IMG/VR virus record: IMGVR_UViG_3300009425_003618
Span: 1-64,000 of that record
Length of the DNA stretch: 64,000 bases
Reading direction: 5' to 3' (one strand)
Source: a virus
The position numbers and the translations under genes were made by a program. Every line of letters begins with the position of its first letter. The stretch's first letter is position 1. The notes under the pieces were generated by a model, which saw nothing but the letters and a program-made list of their open reading frames with translations, had not been told where the DNA came from and ran no database searches. Of the stretch, positions 53,740-60,744 are shown piece after piece.

Positions 53740-54312
53740 CTAGTGAGACTTGCTGAACTTATACCCGAAATACTTGATATCTTTTGCGTATTTTTCCGCA
53801 ACGATTTGTTTTGTTTCATCATCGTAATATTCGGTATAGTGTTTGTGTTCTGTTTTGTTTTCGTGGGGAAGTTCTTGTTGGGGGATTCCAATTTTGTCGC
53901 AGATTATGTTGAAATCTTCTTGAAGGTTTTCGAACCTTCCTATGAAGTCTACAAGTTGTACGCCATCTAAAAACAACTGATCATACTGAGGGTTTCCTTT
54001 ATCTTCCAATGAACCTTCCCCTTCAATATTATTTTCAAATTGCAAAACCCAACATCTAAATGATAAATCATCTCCTTTTAAAGTGTCGCCCGCGATTTGC
54101 TTACGCCACATATAATGACCAAGCATTTTATTCCACGGATTTCTTACAAACGAAAAAGTAAAATACTCATTCCACACATCCGCGCCGAACTGCTTAATGT
54201 AGCGAGAACATTTTCTGTGGTCATACCTTCGATGATTAAAATGTGACTCAATAGACGTACCTGCGGTACGATTTATATGAACAAAAATAAATTTATGATT
54301 ATGATCAATCAT
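53740..54312 (-). CDS. Second sulfotransferase (PAPS-dependent, family 2-like)
   Basis: The 190-residue protein shows F-I-F-V-H-I-N-R-T-A-G-T-S-I-E near residue 8 and F-S-F-V-R-N-P-W-N-K-M near residue 51, the same two PAPS-binding motifs as the neighbour. The two proteins are only distantly similar in between, so they are not a recent duplication. It lies tail to tail with the first enzyme. Chondroitin-sulfotransferase-type folds are the closest fit. Substrate unknown; glycan sulfation is the likely use. Confidence 0.85.
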   Translation of the reverse strand: MIDHNHKFIFVHINRTAGTSIESHFNHRRYDHRKCSRYIKQFGADVWNEYFTFSFVRNPWNKMLGHYMWRKQIAGDTLKGDDLSFRCWVLQFENNIEGEGSLEDKGNPQYDQLFLDGVQLVDFIGRFENLQEDFNIICDKIGIPQQELPHENKTEHKHYTEYYDDETKQIVAEKYAKDIKYFGYKFSKSH

Positions 54313-54345
54313 TTTCTTTGCTCTCTAAATTTATAACCGAAATAC

Positions 54346-54561
54346 TTACCCGTCTTTGATCTTTCTTTTTTGATCTTTTAAAAATTTTTTAGTAACAGTA
54401 AACGCCGCTTTGCATTCTTTACATTCCATTACTTCTTTGCATTTGTGCTCATCTTCGCAGGTATCTTCCTTATTATACTTACACCCTACTTCTGGCATTG
54501 TCGTTTTGATAAGCCTAGCTTTTTCGCTCGGGACACAGTATGGACAGGCGTAGTAGTACAT
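54346..54561 (-). CDS. Small Cys-rich zinc-ribbon-like protein
   Basis: From the ATG at 54561 the protein has 71 residues. It contains A-C-P-Y-C, V-G-C, D-T-C-E-D-E-H-K-C and M-E-C-K-E-C, eight cysteines in pairs suggesting two zinc sites. The C-terminus is basic. The start is chosen because a TGTAAT -10 box ends nine bases upstream; the longer form from 54633 would run through this box. It may be a nucleic-acid-binding regulator. It lies 33 bases upstream of the second sulfotransferase gene, in the same direction. Confidence 0.6.
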   Translation of the reverse strand: MYYYACPYCVPSEKARLIKTTMPEVGCKYNKEDTCEDEHKCKEVMECKECKAAFTVTKKFLKDQKRKIKDG

Positions 54562-54569
54562 GTAAAGTA

Positions 54570-54575
54570 TTACAC
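54570..54575 (-). promoter_or_regulatory. TGTAAT -10-like box of the Cys-rich gene
   Basis: GTGTAAT on the minus strand lies nine bases before the ATG at 54561, with no good -35. It belongs to the recurring gTGTAAT set. Confidence 0.4.
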
Positions 54576-54590
54576 TTTTTTTGATTTTTC

Positions 54591-54619
54591 TTGAGTTTTT
54601 TCGAGAAAATTGGTACACT
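54591..54619 (+). promoter_or_regulatory. Promoter of acpS
   Basis: TTGAGT, 17 nt, TACACT with a TG extended -10. The -10 box ends 17 bases before the ATG at 54637, giving a leader of about 11 nt. Confidence 0.65.
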
Positions 54620-54636
54620 TTTAGTGGATTCAAAAA

Positions 54637-55020
54637 ATGATCATAGGAGTAGGAACAGATGCAATAAGCATACCCCGAGTAAGGGGGATGAAGAAAAGGT
54701 GGGGTAATAAATTCTTAAATAGAGTCTTTACCTCCTCAGAGAAGAAGTACTGTAATCAATTCAGCGACCCCTCTCAACATTACGCCGTTCGCTTCGCAGC
54801 CAAAGAAGCCGCCTCGAAAGCTCTAGGGGTCGGCTTTGGCGGAGAGTTAGACTGGAAAGATATCGTAGTGAGCAACAACAAGGAAGGGAAGCCCTTCATT
54901 AAGTTTAGAAATGCTGTGGCAAAAAAAATAAAAAAGAATGGGTACAAATGTCACCTTTCGATGTCTCACTGCACTGATTACGCGGTAGCCGTTACCATAC
55001 TTGAGTTAGAGCCAAATTAA
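54637..55020 (+). CDS. acpS: Holo-acyl carrier protein synthase
   Basis: The 127-residue protein starts M-I-I-G-V-G-T-D-A-I-S-I-P-R-V, the AcpS Mg-binding Asp motif. It continues with V-F-T-S-S-E-K-K-Y-C and F-A-A-K-E-A-A-S-K-A-L-G, the catalytic Glu/Lys helix. It transfers 4'-phosphopantetheine from CoA to the Ser of an acyl carrier protein. A carrier gene is at 46710, so the phage encodes both substrate and modifying enzyme. The length and all core motifs are intact, which argues against decay. Confidence 0.93.
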   Translation: MIIGVGTDAISIPRVRGMKKRWGNKFLNRVFTSSEKKYCNQFSDPSQHYAVRFAAKEAASKALGVGFGGELDWKDIVVSNNKEGKPFIKFRNAVAKKIKKNGYKCHLSMSHCTDYAVAVTILELEPN

Positions 55021-55057
55021 TCCCCAACATGCCCTTGTTTTGCGTGTAAATAAGGGT

Positions 55058-55342
55058 ATGGATTACCAAATACTTGTTAATATAGCCGTAGGTATCGTTA
55101 CGCTTATGGGGGGGTGGGTTTTCAAGATGATTCTTGGGCACGTAAACGAAATTAAAGAGGAGCATCACGACCTAATGATAAGACATCACGCTGATGTTGA
55201 CAAAATCAGAGAGAAGCACAACGACTTAGCCCTTTCGCTTCCAGACAAGTACGTTAGCAAGGATGACTTTAGGATGTTTTCTGAGCGGATGAACGATAGG
55301 TTTGATAGGATCGAGGAGAAGCTCGACAATCTTAAAAAGTGA
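55058..55342 (+). CDS. Membrane-anchored coiled-coil protein, holin/XhlA-like
   Basis: From the ATG at 55058 the protein has 94 residues. One membrane helix lies at about residues 5-25 (I-A-V-G-I-V-T-L-M-G-G-W-V-F), followed by a long charged coiled coil ending K-L-D-N-L-K-K. This layout is seen in phage hemolysin XhlA-type and holin-accessory proteins. A GTG 18 bases upstream is possible, but a TGTAAA box ends only seven bases before the ATG. It overlaps the 3' end of the opposing gene by 11 bases. Confidence 0.6.
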   Translation: MDYQILVNIAVGIVTLMGGWVFKMILGHVNEIKEEHHDLMIRHHADVDKIREKHNDLALSLPDKYVSKDDFRMFSERMNDRFDRIEEKLDNLKK

Positions 55343-55664
55343 TTTCCCTTAAAGACTTTAACTGACCTAGTAGGTTCGTCGTGTTTTCGCATCTAATGTG
55401 TCTTGTCAGGATCGTCCTGGGGTAAGATAACGACGTGTCTATTCTTACTCCTTCTTCGTTTTCTTCTGGTGTAATGATGTCGTCCACGAAGTCGTACCAG
55501 CCTCTTTTCTTCAAAAAATGATAATAGAAGTCTATTAGCTCCTTATCTGCCTCTAGGGCGATATCGTAGCCTAGGTCTTTTTGAGCAATCATTGTAAGCA
55601 AACGGAAGTATAACCCTTCGGAAGGGGGGTCTGTGCTCAGGCTGGCGGATATAATTAGATTCAC
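55332..55664 (-). CDS. Unknown 110-residue protein
   Basis: The soluble protein contains Y-D-I-A-L-E-A-D-K-E-L-I-D-F-Y-Y-H-F-L-K-K-R-G-W and looks helical. No family was recognised. The GTG start at 55664 is supported by a TGTAAT box at 55675-55680, ten bases upstream, and by the absence of a better start. Confidence 0.55.
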   Translation of the reverse strand: MNLIISASLSTDPPSEGLYFRLLTMIAQKDLGYDIALEADKELIDFYYHFLKKRGWYDFVDDIITPEENEEGVRIDTSLSYPRTILTRHIRCENTTNLLGQLKSLREITF

Positions 55665-55674
55665 CTCAATAAAA

Positions 55675-55680
55675 ATTACA
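55675..55680 (-). promoter_or_regulatory. TGTAAT -10-like box
   Basis: GTGTAAT on the minus strand is about ten bases before the GTG start at 55664. The -35 is weak. It belongs to the recurring gTGTAAT set. Confidence 0.4.
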
Positions 55681-55738
55681 CTTCTTTAGGCAGATTTTTT
55701 AGAACTTTTAAGTGGGGAAATCTACAATAAAGCAGGTT

Positions 55739-56704
55739 ATGAGAACTATCAACCTTTTCACACTAACTTTGGTTTTTGCCTTGAGCTCTTTCTCGGCAGA
55801 AAAAAAGCAATCTACGGCAGAACATCTTCAGAATGTATCTGTGACAATTAGATCAGAAGGCGCATATAGCGCGGGCGAAGGCTCGGGGGTAATCTTCACC
55901 AGGAAGGACTCTAATGGGAATTTGGTGAACTTCGTTTGGACCGCCGCGCATGTCGTGGATAACTTAAGAAAGGAAAGAAAAGTGCTGGTTGACGGTAAGC
56001 CTGAGACCATTGTGGAATTCAAAGACCCCGTAATTATTAAGGAGATTAGGCAAAATGGCAGAACCGTTGGTCGTCTTCAGATGGATGCAGAAGTACTAAA
56101 GTATAGTGACGCTACGGACGGACACGATTTAGCACTGTTACGAGTTCGTAAGTATAATTTTGTAACTGGTAGCGTTGTATTCTATCTTGAGAAAGAGATT
56201 CCGAAATTAGGAACAGACCTCCTGCACGTCGGCTCCCTGCTTGGTCAATTAGGCGCGAACAGTATGACGGACGGGATTTATTCGCAGCACGGTAGAATTT
56301 TAAAACAAATAAACAAACACGTATTTGACCAAACAACCTGCGTAGCGTTCCCAGGTTCTAGTGGGGGTGGAGTATTCTTGAAGCATGACGGTAACGTTAG
56401 GTACGTGGGAATGCTTGTTCGGGGTGCTGGAGAAGGGTTTAACCTTATCGTTCCCATTCGTCGCATGATTACCTACTGCGAGAAACACAAGATCGAATGG
56501 GCTATAGACGCTAAGGTGGCAATGCCTAGTGAAGACGATCTTAAAAAAACGCCCATTGAGCACGGCCCAAAGGAGGTAAAGGAAGATGGAGAAACAAAGG
56601 ATGAAAAAAAGAGTCTGACCGAAAAGCAGTTTCCATTCAGGCTAAGAGTTTTAGATTTAAAAACCAACAACCCTATTAAAATTGAAGACAGGCTTAAAAG
56701 ATGA
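55739..56704 (+). CDS. Secreted trypsin-like serine protease
   Basis: From the ATG at 55739 the protein has 321 residues with a signal peptide (L-F-T-L-T-L-V-F-A-L-S-S-F-S-A, cleavage near 20). The chymotrypsin-fold triad is present: W-T-A-A-H71-V-V, D-G-H-D130-L-A-L-L and P-G-S-S208-G-G-G. The C-terminal 60 residues are charged and non-catalytic. It would act in the periplasm or outside the cell. A TACAAT -10 box (55723-55728) gives a leader of about four bases. Its stop overlaps the start of the next gene (ATGA), so a small Cys-rich lipoprotein is co-translated. Confidence 0.87.
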   Translation: MRTINLFTLTLVFALSSFSAEKKQSTAEHLQNVSVTIRSEGAYSAGEGSGVIFTRKDSNGNLVNFVWTAAHVVDNLRKERKVLVDGKPETIVEFKDPVIIKEIRQNGRTVGRLQMDAEVLKYSDATDGHDLALLRVRKYNFVTGSVVFYLEKEIPKLGTDLLHVGSLLGQLGANSMTDGIYSQHGRILKQINKHVFDQTTCVAFPGSSGGGVFLKHDGNVRYVGMLVRGAGEGFNLIVPIRRMITYCEKHKIEWAIDAKVAMPSEDDLKKTPIEHGPKEVKEDGETKDEKKSLTEKQFPFRLRVLDLKTNNPIKIEDRLKR

Positions 56705-56853
56705 AAAAATTAATAACTTTACTATTCGTTTCAGCATTTGCTATTGGCTGCAACTGGGGGGGCTCAGGCTGTCCCAACTGTGACTGCGACTCTCTTTGTT
56801 GTGAGTCGGGTGTTTGTTCGACGGCTGAGTGTGGGTGTTCTTGTAAGAAGTAA
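56701..56853 (+). CDS. Cysteine-rich lipoprotein, 50 residues
   Basis: This short gene encodes M-K-K-L-I-T-L-L-F-V and then F-A-I-G-C, a clear lipobox, so Cys17 should be lipidated. The mature part is about 34 residues with ten cysteines in C-P-N-C-D-C, L-C-C, V-C and E-C-G-C-S-C patterns. It may be a disulfide-tied anchor or a metal-binding tail. It is translationally coupled to the protease by ATGA and is followed by a strong terminator. Confidence 0.75.
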   Translation: MKKLITLLFVSAFAIGCNWGGSGCPNCDCDSLCCESGVCSTAECGCSCKK

Positions 56854-56909
56854 TTTCAGGTCATTGTTACCACCAATATAGGCCCGAAAGTAGGCGAGTA
56901 GTTAAAGGG

Positions 56910-56941
56910 GGCGTGGCACGAAAGTGTTGCGCCTTCTTTTT
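56910..56941 (+). terminator. Rho-independent terminator with GAAA loop
   Basis: GGCGTGGCAC and GTGTTGCGCC close a GAAA tetraloop, with a T-rich run to 56941. It ends the protease-lipoprotein operon. Confidence 0.85.
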
Positions 56942-56946
56942 AAATT

Positions 56947-57135
56947 ATGAATGAAAATAAGAAAACATGGCTGACACCTGTAGACCCTTACTACACCATA
57001 GAGATAGATTTTTCTGACGATATTGAGTCGATCAGAGAACAAATAGAGGAGCTTAAAGATCAGCACAAAAAAAGAGCCAGCCCCAACGAGGAGGCTGACC
57101 CCAGTGAAGAAGCCAACACAAGCACAAAAGAGTAA
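56947..57135 (+). CDS. Small acidic protein
   Basis: The 62-residue protein is acidic with a short helix (I-E-E-L-K-D-Q-H-K-K-R) and a Glu/Ser-rich tail. It starts five bases after the terminator, with no ribosome-binding site, and ends one base before the stop of the opposing gene. No family was recognised, and being coding at all is only moderately sure. Confidence 0.45.
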   Translation: MNENKKTWLTPVDPYYTIEIDFSDDIESIREQIEELKDQHKKRASPNEEADPSEEANTSTKE

Positions 57136-57136
57136 A

Positions 57137-57865
57137 TTACCTCTTCATTTCGGGCATCATGCCCTTAATCTCATCAACTAGCCCATACTGGAGACACTGA
57201 TCTGCGTCTATCCACCAGTCTTTTCGGTCCCAGTTTCTTTTAATTTTGAGTCTAGTTAATTTAGACCTTGAAACAAAAATATCCACACAGCGTTCTTCAA
57301 TTCTTTTGACAAGTTTAACCTCGTCTTCCACCTCGTACGTTTTCCCGATGGCTCCGAAAGCGGCCCTGTGAATCATCATCCAACACTGGTGGCCTATCCA
57401 TCGGCGGTCCCCAGCTTGCAGCAAAATTCCAGCCATCGAAGCTGCCATGCCCAAGGAGCCGGTTGTTATCTTGTGCTTTCGGCTCCTCAAGTCTTGAATA
57501 AAGTCGAACAACTCAAAACCATCAATGATGCTTCCCCCGGGGGACGAAAAAACAATTTCCATATCACATTTTGGGGATAACCTTGACCACTCCGTTAGCT
57601 TGCTCATACATTTTCTTACAGAAGTTTCCCCGACAGACCCAGAGAACCTGTAAAGGTGATTCATCTCGTCGTCAGCTGATGCCCTGTCGAACTTTCTCCT
57701 TGCGTCAAGATATTTTAGCTCTGATTCGTGAGCGTCGAACTGGGCCTTCTTCGCCTCTGCATTGACCTTGACTGCTTCGGCTGCTTTTAGTGCCGTTTCA
57801 GCTTCTTTCAGTTCGATGTCAGCCGCGATCTCCTTTTTCGTTCTGGTATCTATTTCTTCACTCAT
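57137..57865 (-). CDS. ClpP-like serine protease with coiled-coil extension
   Basis: The 242-residue protein begins with a charged coiled coil of about 65 residues (Ala/Lys/Glu-rich), followed by a ClpP/SppA-type fold. S-S-P-G-G-S-I-I-D-G-F lies near 108, the nucleophile motif G-M-A-A-S-M-A-G near 142, W-M-M-I-H-R-A near 170 with the catalytic His, and an Asp near the end. Phage ClpP-like enzymes mature proheads or act on host proteins. No capsid gene is nearby, so the target is open. It overlaps the membrane protein gene upstream by four bases. Confidence 0.8.
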   Translation of the reverse strand: MSEEIDTRTKKEIAADIELKEAETALKAAEAVKVNAEAKKAQFDAHESELKYLDARRKFDRASADDEMNHLYRFSGSVGETSVRKCMSKLTEWSRLSPKCDMEIVFSSPGGSIIDGFELFDFIQDLRSRKHKITTGSLGMAASMAGILLQAGDRRWIGHQCWMMIHRAAFGAIGKTYEVEDEVKLVKRIEERCVDIFVSRSKLTRLKIKRNWDRKDWWIDADQCLQYGLVDEIKGMMPEMKR

Positions 57866-58296
57866 AATTTATTCCTCTCTTCAATGTGCGCCGCCTCTGA
57901 GCGACCTGGGTTTGGTCTCGGCTCTTTGGGCGGCCAATGGCCAATCTTTTTTAAGTAGTTTATTAAGTCGTTAATTAAGCTACTTTGGTCATTTAACGCT
58001 CCCTTTACCTGATCAAGGGTTTCATCGTACTTGTTAATGGTTTGTCCTTGGATGTTGATTACCTCGAATTGATCTTCAATAGCTCTTTCGCAGTCGTCTA
58101 TCGCCAAGTTTAGTAAGGTATTTTCTCTTTTTACTTGGAGAATTTTTTTAGCGTGGGACACTTCCTGAGAAACCCAAAAGGTAACGAAGATGACTGTTAG
58201 AATTATTGAAAAATAGACAGTTACCTCGTGATGAGTGAGGAAATCGCCTGTCTTTCGTGTAAGATTCTTAAGTTTGAAGCCAATATCTTTCATCAC
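57862..58296 (-). CDS. Membrane-anchored coiled-coil protein, possible inner spanin
   Basis: The 144-residue protein has a basic N-terminus, one membrane helix at about 28-48 (V-Y-F-S-I-I-L-T-V-I-F-V-T-F-W-V) and a long coiled coil at 50-120. It ends in a Pro-rich tail (W-P-P-K-E-P-R-P-N-P). An N-terminal anchor, a coiled coil and a Pro-rich end are what an i-spanin looks like. A small lipoprotein gene lies just upstream and could be the outer partner. This is a layout-based guess, with no sequence family evidence. Confidence 0.5.
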   Translation of the reverse strand: MMKDIGFKLKNLTRKTGDFLTHHEVTVYFSIILTVIFVTFWVSQEVSHAKKILQVKRENTLLNLAIDDCERAIEDQFEVINIQGQTINKYDETLDQVKGALNDQSSLINDLINYLKKIGHWPPKEPRPNPGRSEAAHIEERNKL

Positions 58297-58316
58297 AAAC
58301 TTAATTACACGTAAAT

Positions 58317-58346
58317 AGAAAAAAACCCCGCTCGGAAAAGCGAGGT
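58317..58346 (-). terminator. Rho-independent terminator downstream of the small lipoprotein gene
   Basis: On the minus strand ACCTCGCT and AGCGGGGT close a six-base loop with one A-C mismatch, followed by seven T. Confidence 0.85.
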
Positions 58347-58375
58347 TGTGTTTAATTAAATTAATTTAAATTAAT

Positions 58376-58573
58376 TTACTTTTTCTTGGTCTTGGTAGTC
58401 GTGGTCGTACCCACCGAAGCCTTAATGAGGGGCAGGGTCACGCTTGCTCCCTCCGCGTCGGCTGATGCCCCTAAGACTGTGCTGTCGTTGGCTTTGGGGC
58501 CAAGGGTTACGGTGCTTGTACAACCCGCTCCGAAGAGCATGATTGCTGCTGCTGTAGCTACTAGTGTTTTCAT
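58376..58573 (-). CDS. Small lipoprotein, possible outer spanin
   Basis: The 65-residue precursor has a signal and lipobox (I-M-L-F-G-A-G-C18). The mature part is about 48 residues of Thr/Ala/Ser-rich, low-complexity sequence ending K-T-K-K-K. Its message starts with a hairpin 42 bases upstream. Because a terminator follows, it is read separately from the membrane protein downstream. An o-spanin role is possible; a virion-independent surface lipoprotein is as likely. Confidence 0.6.
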   Translation of the reverse strand: MKTLVATAAAIMLFGAGCTSTVTLGPKANDSTVLGASADAEGASVTLPLIKASVGTTTTTKTKKK

Positions 58574-58595
58574 GTGTGTTTTTTTATGTTAACAA

Positions 58596-58649
58596 CTGAC
58601 TATTTTTAGTCAGGATCACAAATTATACATAAACCTTTCCCCACGTCAA
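58596..58649 (-). promoter_or_regulatory. Promoter plus 5' hairpin of the lipoprotein gene
   Basis: On the minus strand TTGACG (58649-58644), 16 nt, TATAAT (58627-58622). Transcription should start near 58615, directly before the hairpin CTGACT-N6-AGTCAG (58613-58596). The hairpin may stabilise the mRNA 5' end or act as an operator. Confidence 0.75.
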
Positions 58650-58664
58650 GTGTAATATAAACAT

Positions 58665-58850
58665 ATGGCTCCTCAAGTGATAGTTAATGGCTTAATTGTC
58701 GAAATACTTTCCGAGAAAGTGAAAATTTTCGATATTGCTGGGGACTTAACGAAGGCGGAGGCTTTGCTAATTGCGAAATATCTTCATGCCGAAGCGTTTA
58801 TTTCGGGGGACAGTATCGTGCTTGAGATAGTGACAGATAAGAATATTTAA
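58665..58850 (+). CDS. Small unknown protein
   Basis: The 61-residue protein looks compact (V-I-V-N-G-L-I-V-E-I-L, then an A-E-A-L-L-I-A-K-Y-L helix). It starts about two bases after the predicted transcript start (a TGTAAT box ends at 58656), so no Shine-Dalgarno is expected. No family was recognised. It lies in a run of mini-genes up to 60067. Confidence 0.55.
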   Translation: MAPQVIVNGLIVEILSEKVKIFDIAGDLTKAEALLIAKYLHAEAFISGDSIVLEIVTDKNI

Positions 58851-58879
58851 TTGATTTTTTTAAATTTAAAAAGTATCAT
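58851..58879 (+). promoter_or_regulatory. Promoter of the mini-gene operon
   Basis: TTGATT, 17 nt, TATCAT. The -10 box ends 12 bases before the ATG at 58891, giving a leader of about five nucleotides. Confidence 0.65.
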
Positions 58880-58890
58880 AATATACAGAG

Positions 58891-59178
58891 ATGGGAAAAA
58901 AGACTCCAATTATAGAATTGCACTTGATACACCCCCATCATACCAGAAAAAGGAAGTTTGCTTGCTCTGAGTGTGGGATGGTGTATAATTTGAAAGATTA
59001 CAGAGTGCTATTCGACAGCCATAAGATTAGCTACTTTTCTGAAGAGGATGGGAAGTTTAAGATTTGCCACGATTGTGTCATGAGTTTTTCAACGGACGAA
59101 AAAAAAAGACTGAAAGTGCCAAAGCTCATAGTTAAACTGATTTTACCAGAAGAAGAGGTGATTTTGAAATTCCAATGA
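58891..59178 (+). CDS. Zinc-ribbon protein
   Basis: The 95-residue protein has F-A-C-S-E-C-G and, 36 residues on, K-I-C-H-D-C, the two Cys pairs of a zinc ribbon. His-rich and basic stretches precede them. It could bind DNA or RNA as a regulator. It overlaps the next gene by four bases. Confidence 0.65.
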   Translation: MGKKTPIIELHLIHPHHTRKRKFACSECGMVYNLKDYRVLFDSHKISYFSEEDGKFKICHDCVMSFSTDEKKRLKVPKLIVKLILPEEEVILKFQ

Positions 59179-59408
59179 AAGACAAGCTAAAATTCAAACA
59201 AGCGATGTTCCAGTACTCTATGCTGGAGGGCAGTGTAAGCTGGTGGGAAAAACGGCTGAACATACTTTTGACCGAAATAGAGAGACTACCACACAATCAC
59301 CCGTCGATTCCCAAAAAGAGGGGACAAATAGCATTCGTCTTACAAAGACTTTCCTTGGAAGAAAAGAATATAGCAACCTATTTTAAAGACAATGAAGAAA
59401 CCAGCTAA
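59175..59408 (+). CDS. Small helical unknown protein
   Basis: The 77-residue protein is mostly helical (F-K-Q-A-M-F-Q-Y-S-M-L, then K-R-L-N-I-L-L-T-E-I). No family was recognised. It is linked to both neighbours by short overlaps of four and 17 bases. Confidence 0.5.
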   Translation: MKDKLKFKQAMFQYSMLEGSVSWWEKRLNILLTEIERLPHNHPSIPKKRGQIAFVLQRLSLEEKNIATYFKDNEETS

Positions 59409-59568
59409 AAGAAAATCCTCAAAAAAATGTTACGTTGTAGTATCCAAGAAGAAAAAACACATTTACGGAGCCTTCCCCTTCACGGAAGAGGGACTTAAAA
59501 AAGCTAAAGAATATTCCAAAACTCTTAAAAAGGAGAACAAGGAAGAGTTCCTTGTCGTAGAGCCGTGA
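59392..59568 (+). CDS. Tiny basic protein, 58 residues
   Basis: This frame encodes M-K-K-P-A-K-R-K-S-S-K-K and then E-E-G-L-K-K-A-K-E-Y. It is very basic at the start and has a short alpha/beta core. It overlaps the previous gene by 17 bases and the next by four. No family was recognised. Confidence 0.5.
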   Translation: MKKPAKRKSSKKCYVVVSKKKKHIYGAFPFTEEGLKKAKEYSKTLKKENKEEFLVVEP

Positions 59569-59732
59569 GAAAAGAATACCATAAGTTGCTTGATCAAATC
59601 ATTGAGAACGCTGAAATCATGGACAAAAGAGAGAAGGGAGAGTCCATGAAGACTCACAAAGGAGATCAAGCGATTGGCGAAAGCTGGATGGTTCACCATC
59701 TTAAATTGTTAAAAGAACTTTCTGAAGAATAA
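59565..59732 (+). CDS. Tiny unknown protein, 55 residues
   Basis: This GTG-start frame encodes a small helical protein (L-L-D-Q-I-I-E-N-A-E, then W-M-V-H-H-L-K-L-L). Its stop and the next start share bases (TAATG). No family was recognised. Confidence 0.5.
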   Translation: MRKEYHKLLDQIIENAEIMDKREKGESMKTHKGDQAIGESWMVHHLKLLKELSEE

Positions 59733-60067
59733 TGATTACCGTGGGAGCAGTCAGGGAACTTGCCTACATGTCACAACATTTAGGTGTCCCCTTGTATATA
59801 GCCATCGACGCTGGGGGTAAACACCTAAGCTTAAAAGTCGAAGAAAATAGCGTACACATTAGTTACCAAGGACAAAGGATTTGGGAGGAGAACATATACG
59901 GGGAAGGTAATTGGTTCGGTATAGAATCCTGCGATTCGGTTGCAAAAATAATAAACTGCATAAACGACGGAGAACCTTGGGCGGAAAAATACGGTTGGGA
60001 AAAAACCGACACTACGATAAAACATGTGCCCTTTGACGAGGCTCTTCAGAACGCGGAGGAGTCATGA
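59732..60067 (+). CDS. Unknown 111-residue protein
   Basis: The protein looks alpha/beta with a Trp/Gly-rich middle (W-E-E-N-I-Y-G-E-G-N-W-F-G). No family was recognised. Its end overlaps the GT29-like gene by four bases (ATGA), so both are translated together. Confidence 0.5.
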   Translation: MITVGAVRELAYMSQHLGVPLYIAIDAGGKHLSLKVEENSVHISYQGQRIWEENIYGEGNWFGIESCDSVAKIINCINDGEPWAEKYGWEKTDTTIKHVPFDEALQNAEES

Positions 60068-60744
60068 ATGACGTAGTTCTAATAGGTAACGGGCCATCGG
60101 TTAAAAAATACGAATACGGTGACCTTATTGATTCTTACAAAACCGTGGTTCGATTTAATTGGTATCATATAGATGGGTACGAAAAACACGTTGGCACTAA
60201 AACAGATATTTGGTTTACTTCGATTTATGACCCCATCAGGGCGAAGAAAAAATACGACCATGTTATTGAGCATTCTTGGGAGTGGAAACATAGAAATGAT
60301 AAAGTTTACCAGAAGCTCAAGGACGCGGAAATCCCCGCAGCCAAGACCTTTCATAAATTAATCTTTGATATCAAACAGTACATGGATGCGAAGATAGGGC
60401 TCCGAAGAAGCGTGATGGTCCCCGGGGGAGAGTATAATGTTTGGTCAACGGGGGCACTGGCGGCGTGGTGGATGTTAAGTCATCCGCAACACAACTATGA
60501 AAAACTTCTTCTGTGCGAGGTCAGCAAACGAATCCCTTCCTTTGACAAAATCGATATGTTTGGTTTTGATTGGTGGGATATGACTAAGGGCGATTACTAC
60601 CACCACGGAGATTCTCAAGCGGTAGGTCAGAACCACAAGCCCAAATTCGAACTAGAATTTTTCAGGTTTCTCTGGGAAGATGACAGAATCCATGACTTGA
60701 ATCCTGAGTCTGATTTCCATCACGCTCCCCTTTCCAATGACTAA
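60064..60744 (+). CDS. GT29-like (sialyltransferase-type) glycosyltransferase
   Basis: The 226-residue protein reads V-V-L-I-G-N-G-P-S-V near residue 4 and D-S-Y-K-T-V-V-R-F-N-W-Y near residue 22. It then has S-T-G-A-L-A-A-W-W-M-L and I-D-M-F-G-F-D-W-W-D. This matches the sialylmotif pattern of GT29 (G-N-G-P-S-L ... V-x-R-x-N ... S-T-G). The donor may be CMP-sialic acid or a related sugar. No matching sialic acid synthesis genes are in the window, so the host or another phage region would supply the donor. Confidence 0.75.
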   Translation: MNDVVLIGNGPSVKKYEYGDLIDSYKTVVRFNWYHIDGYEKHVGTKTDIWFTSIYDPIRAKKKYDHVIEHSWEWKHRNDKVYQKLKDAEIPAAKTFHKLIFDIKQYMDAKIGLRRSVMVPGGEYNVWSTGALAAWWMLSHPQHNYEKLLLCEVSKRIPSFDKIDMFGFDWWDMTKGDYYHHGDSQAVGQNHKPKFELEFFRFLWEDDRIHDLNPESDFHHAPLSND

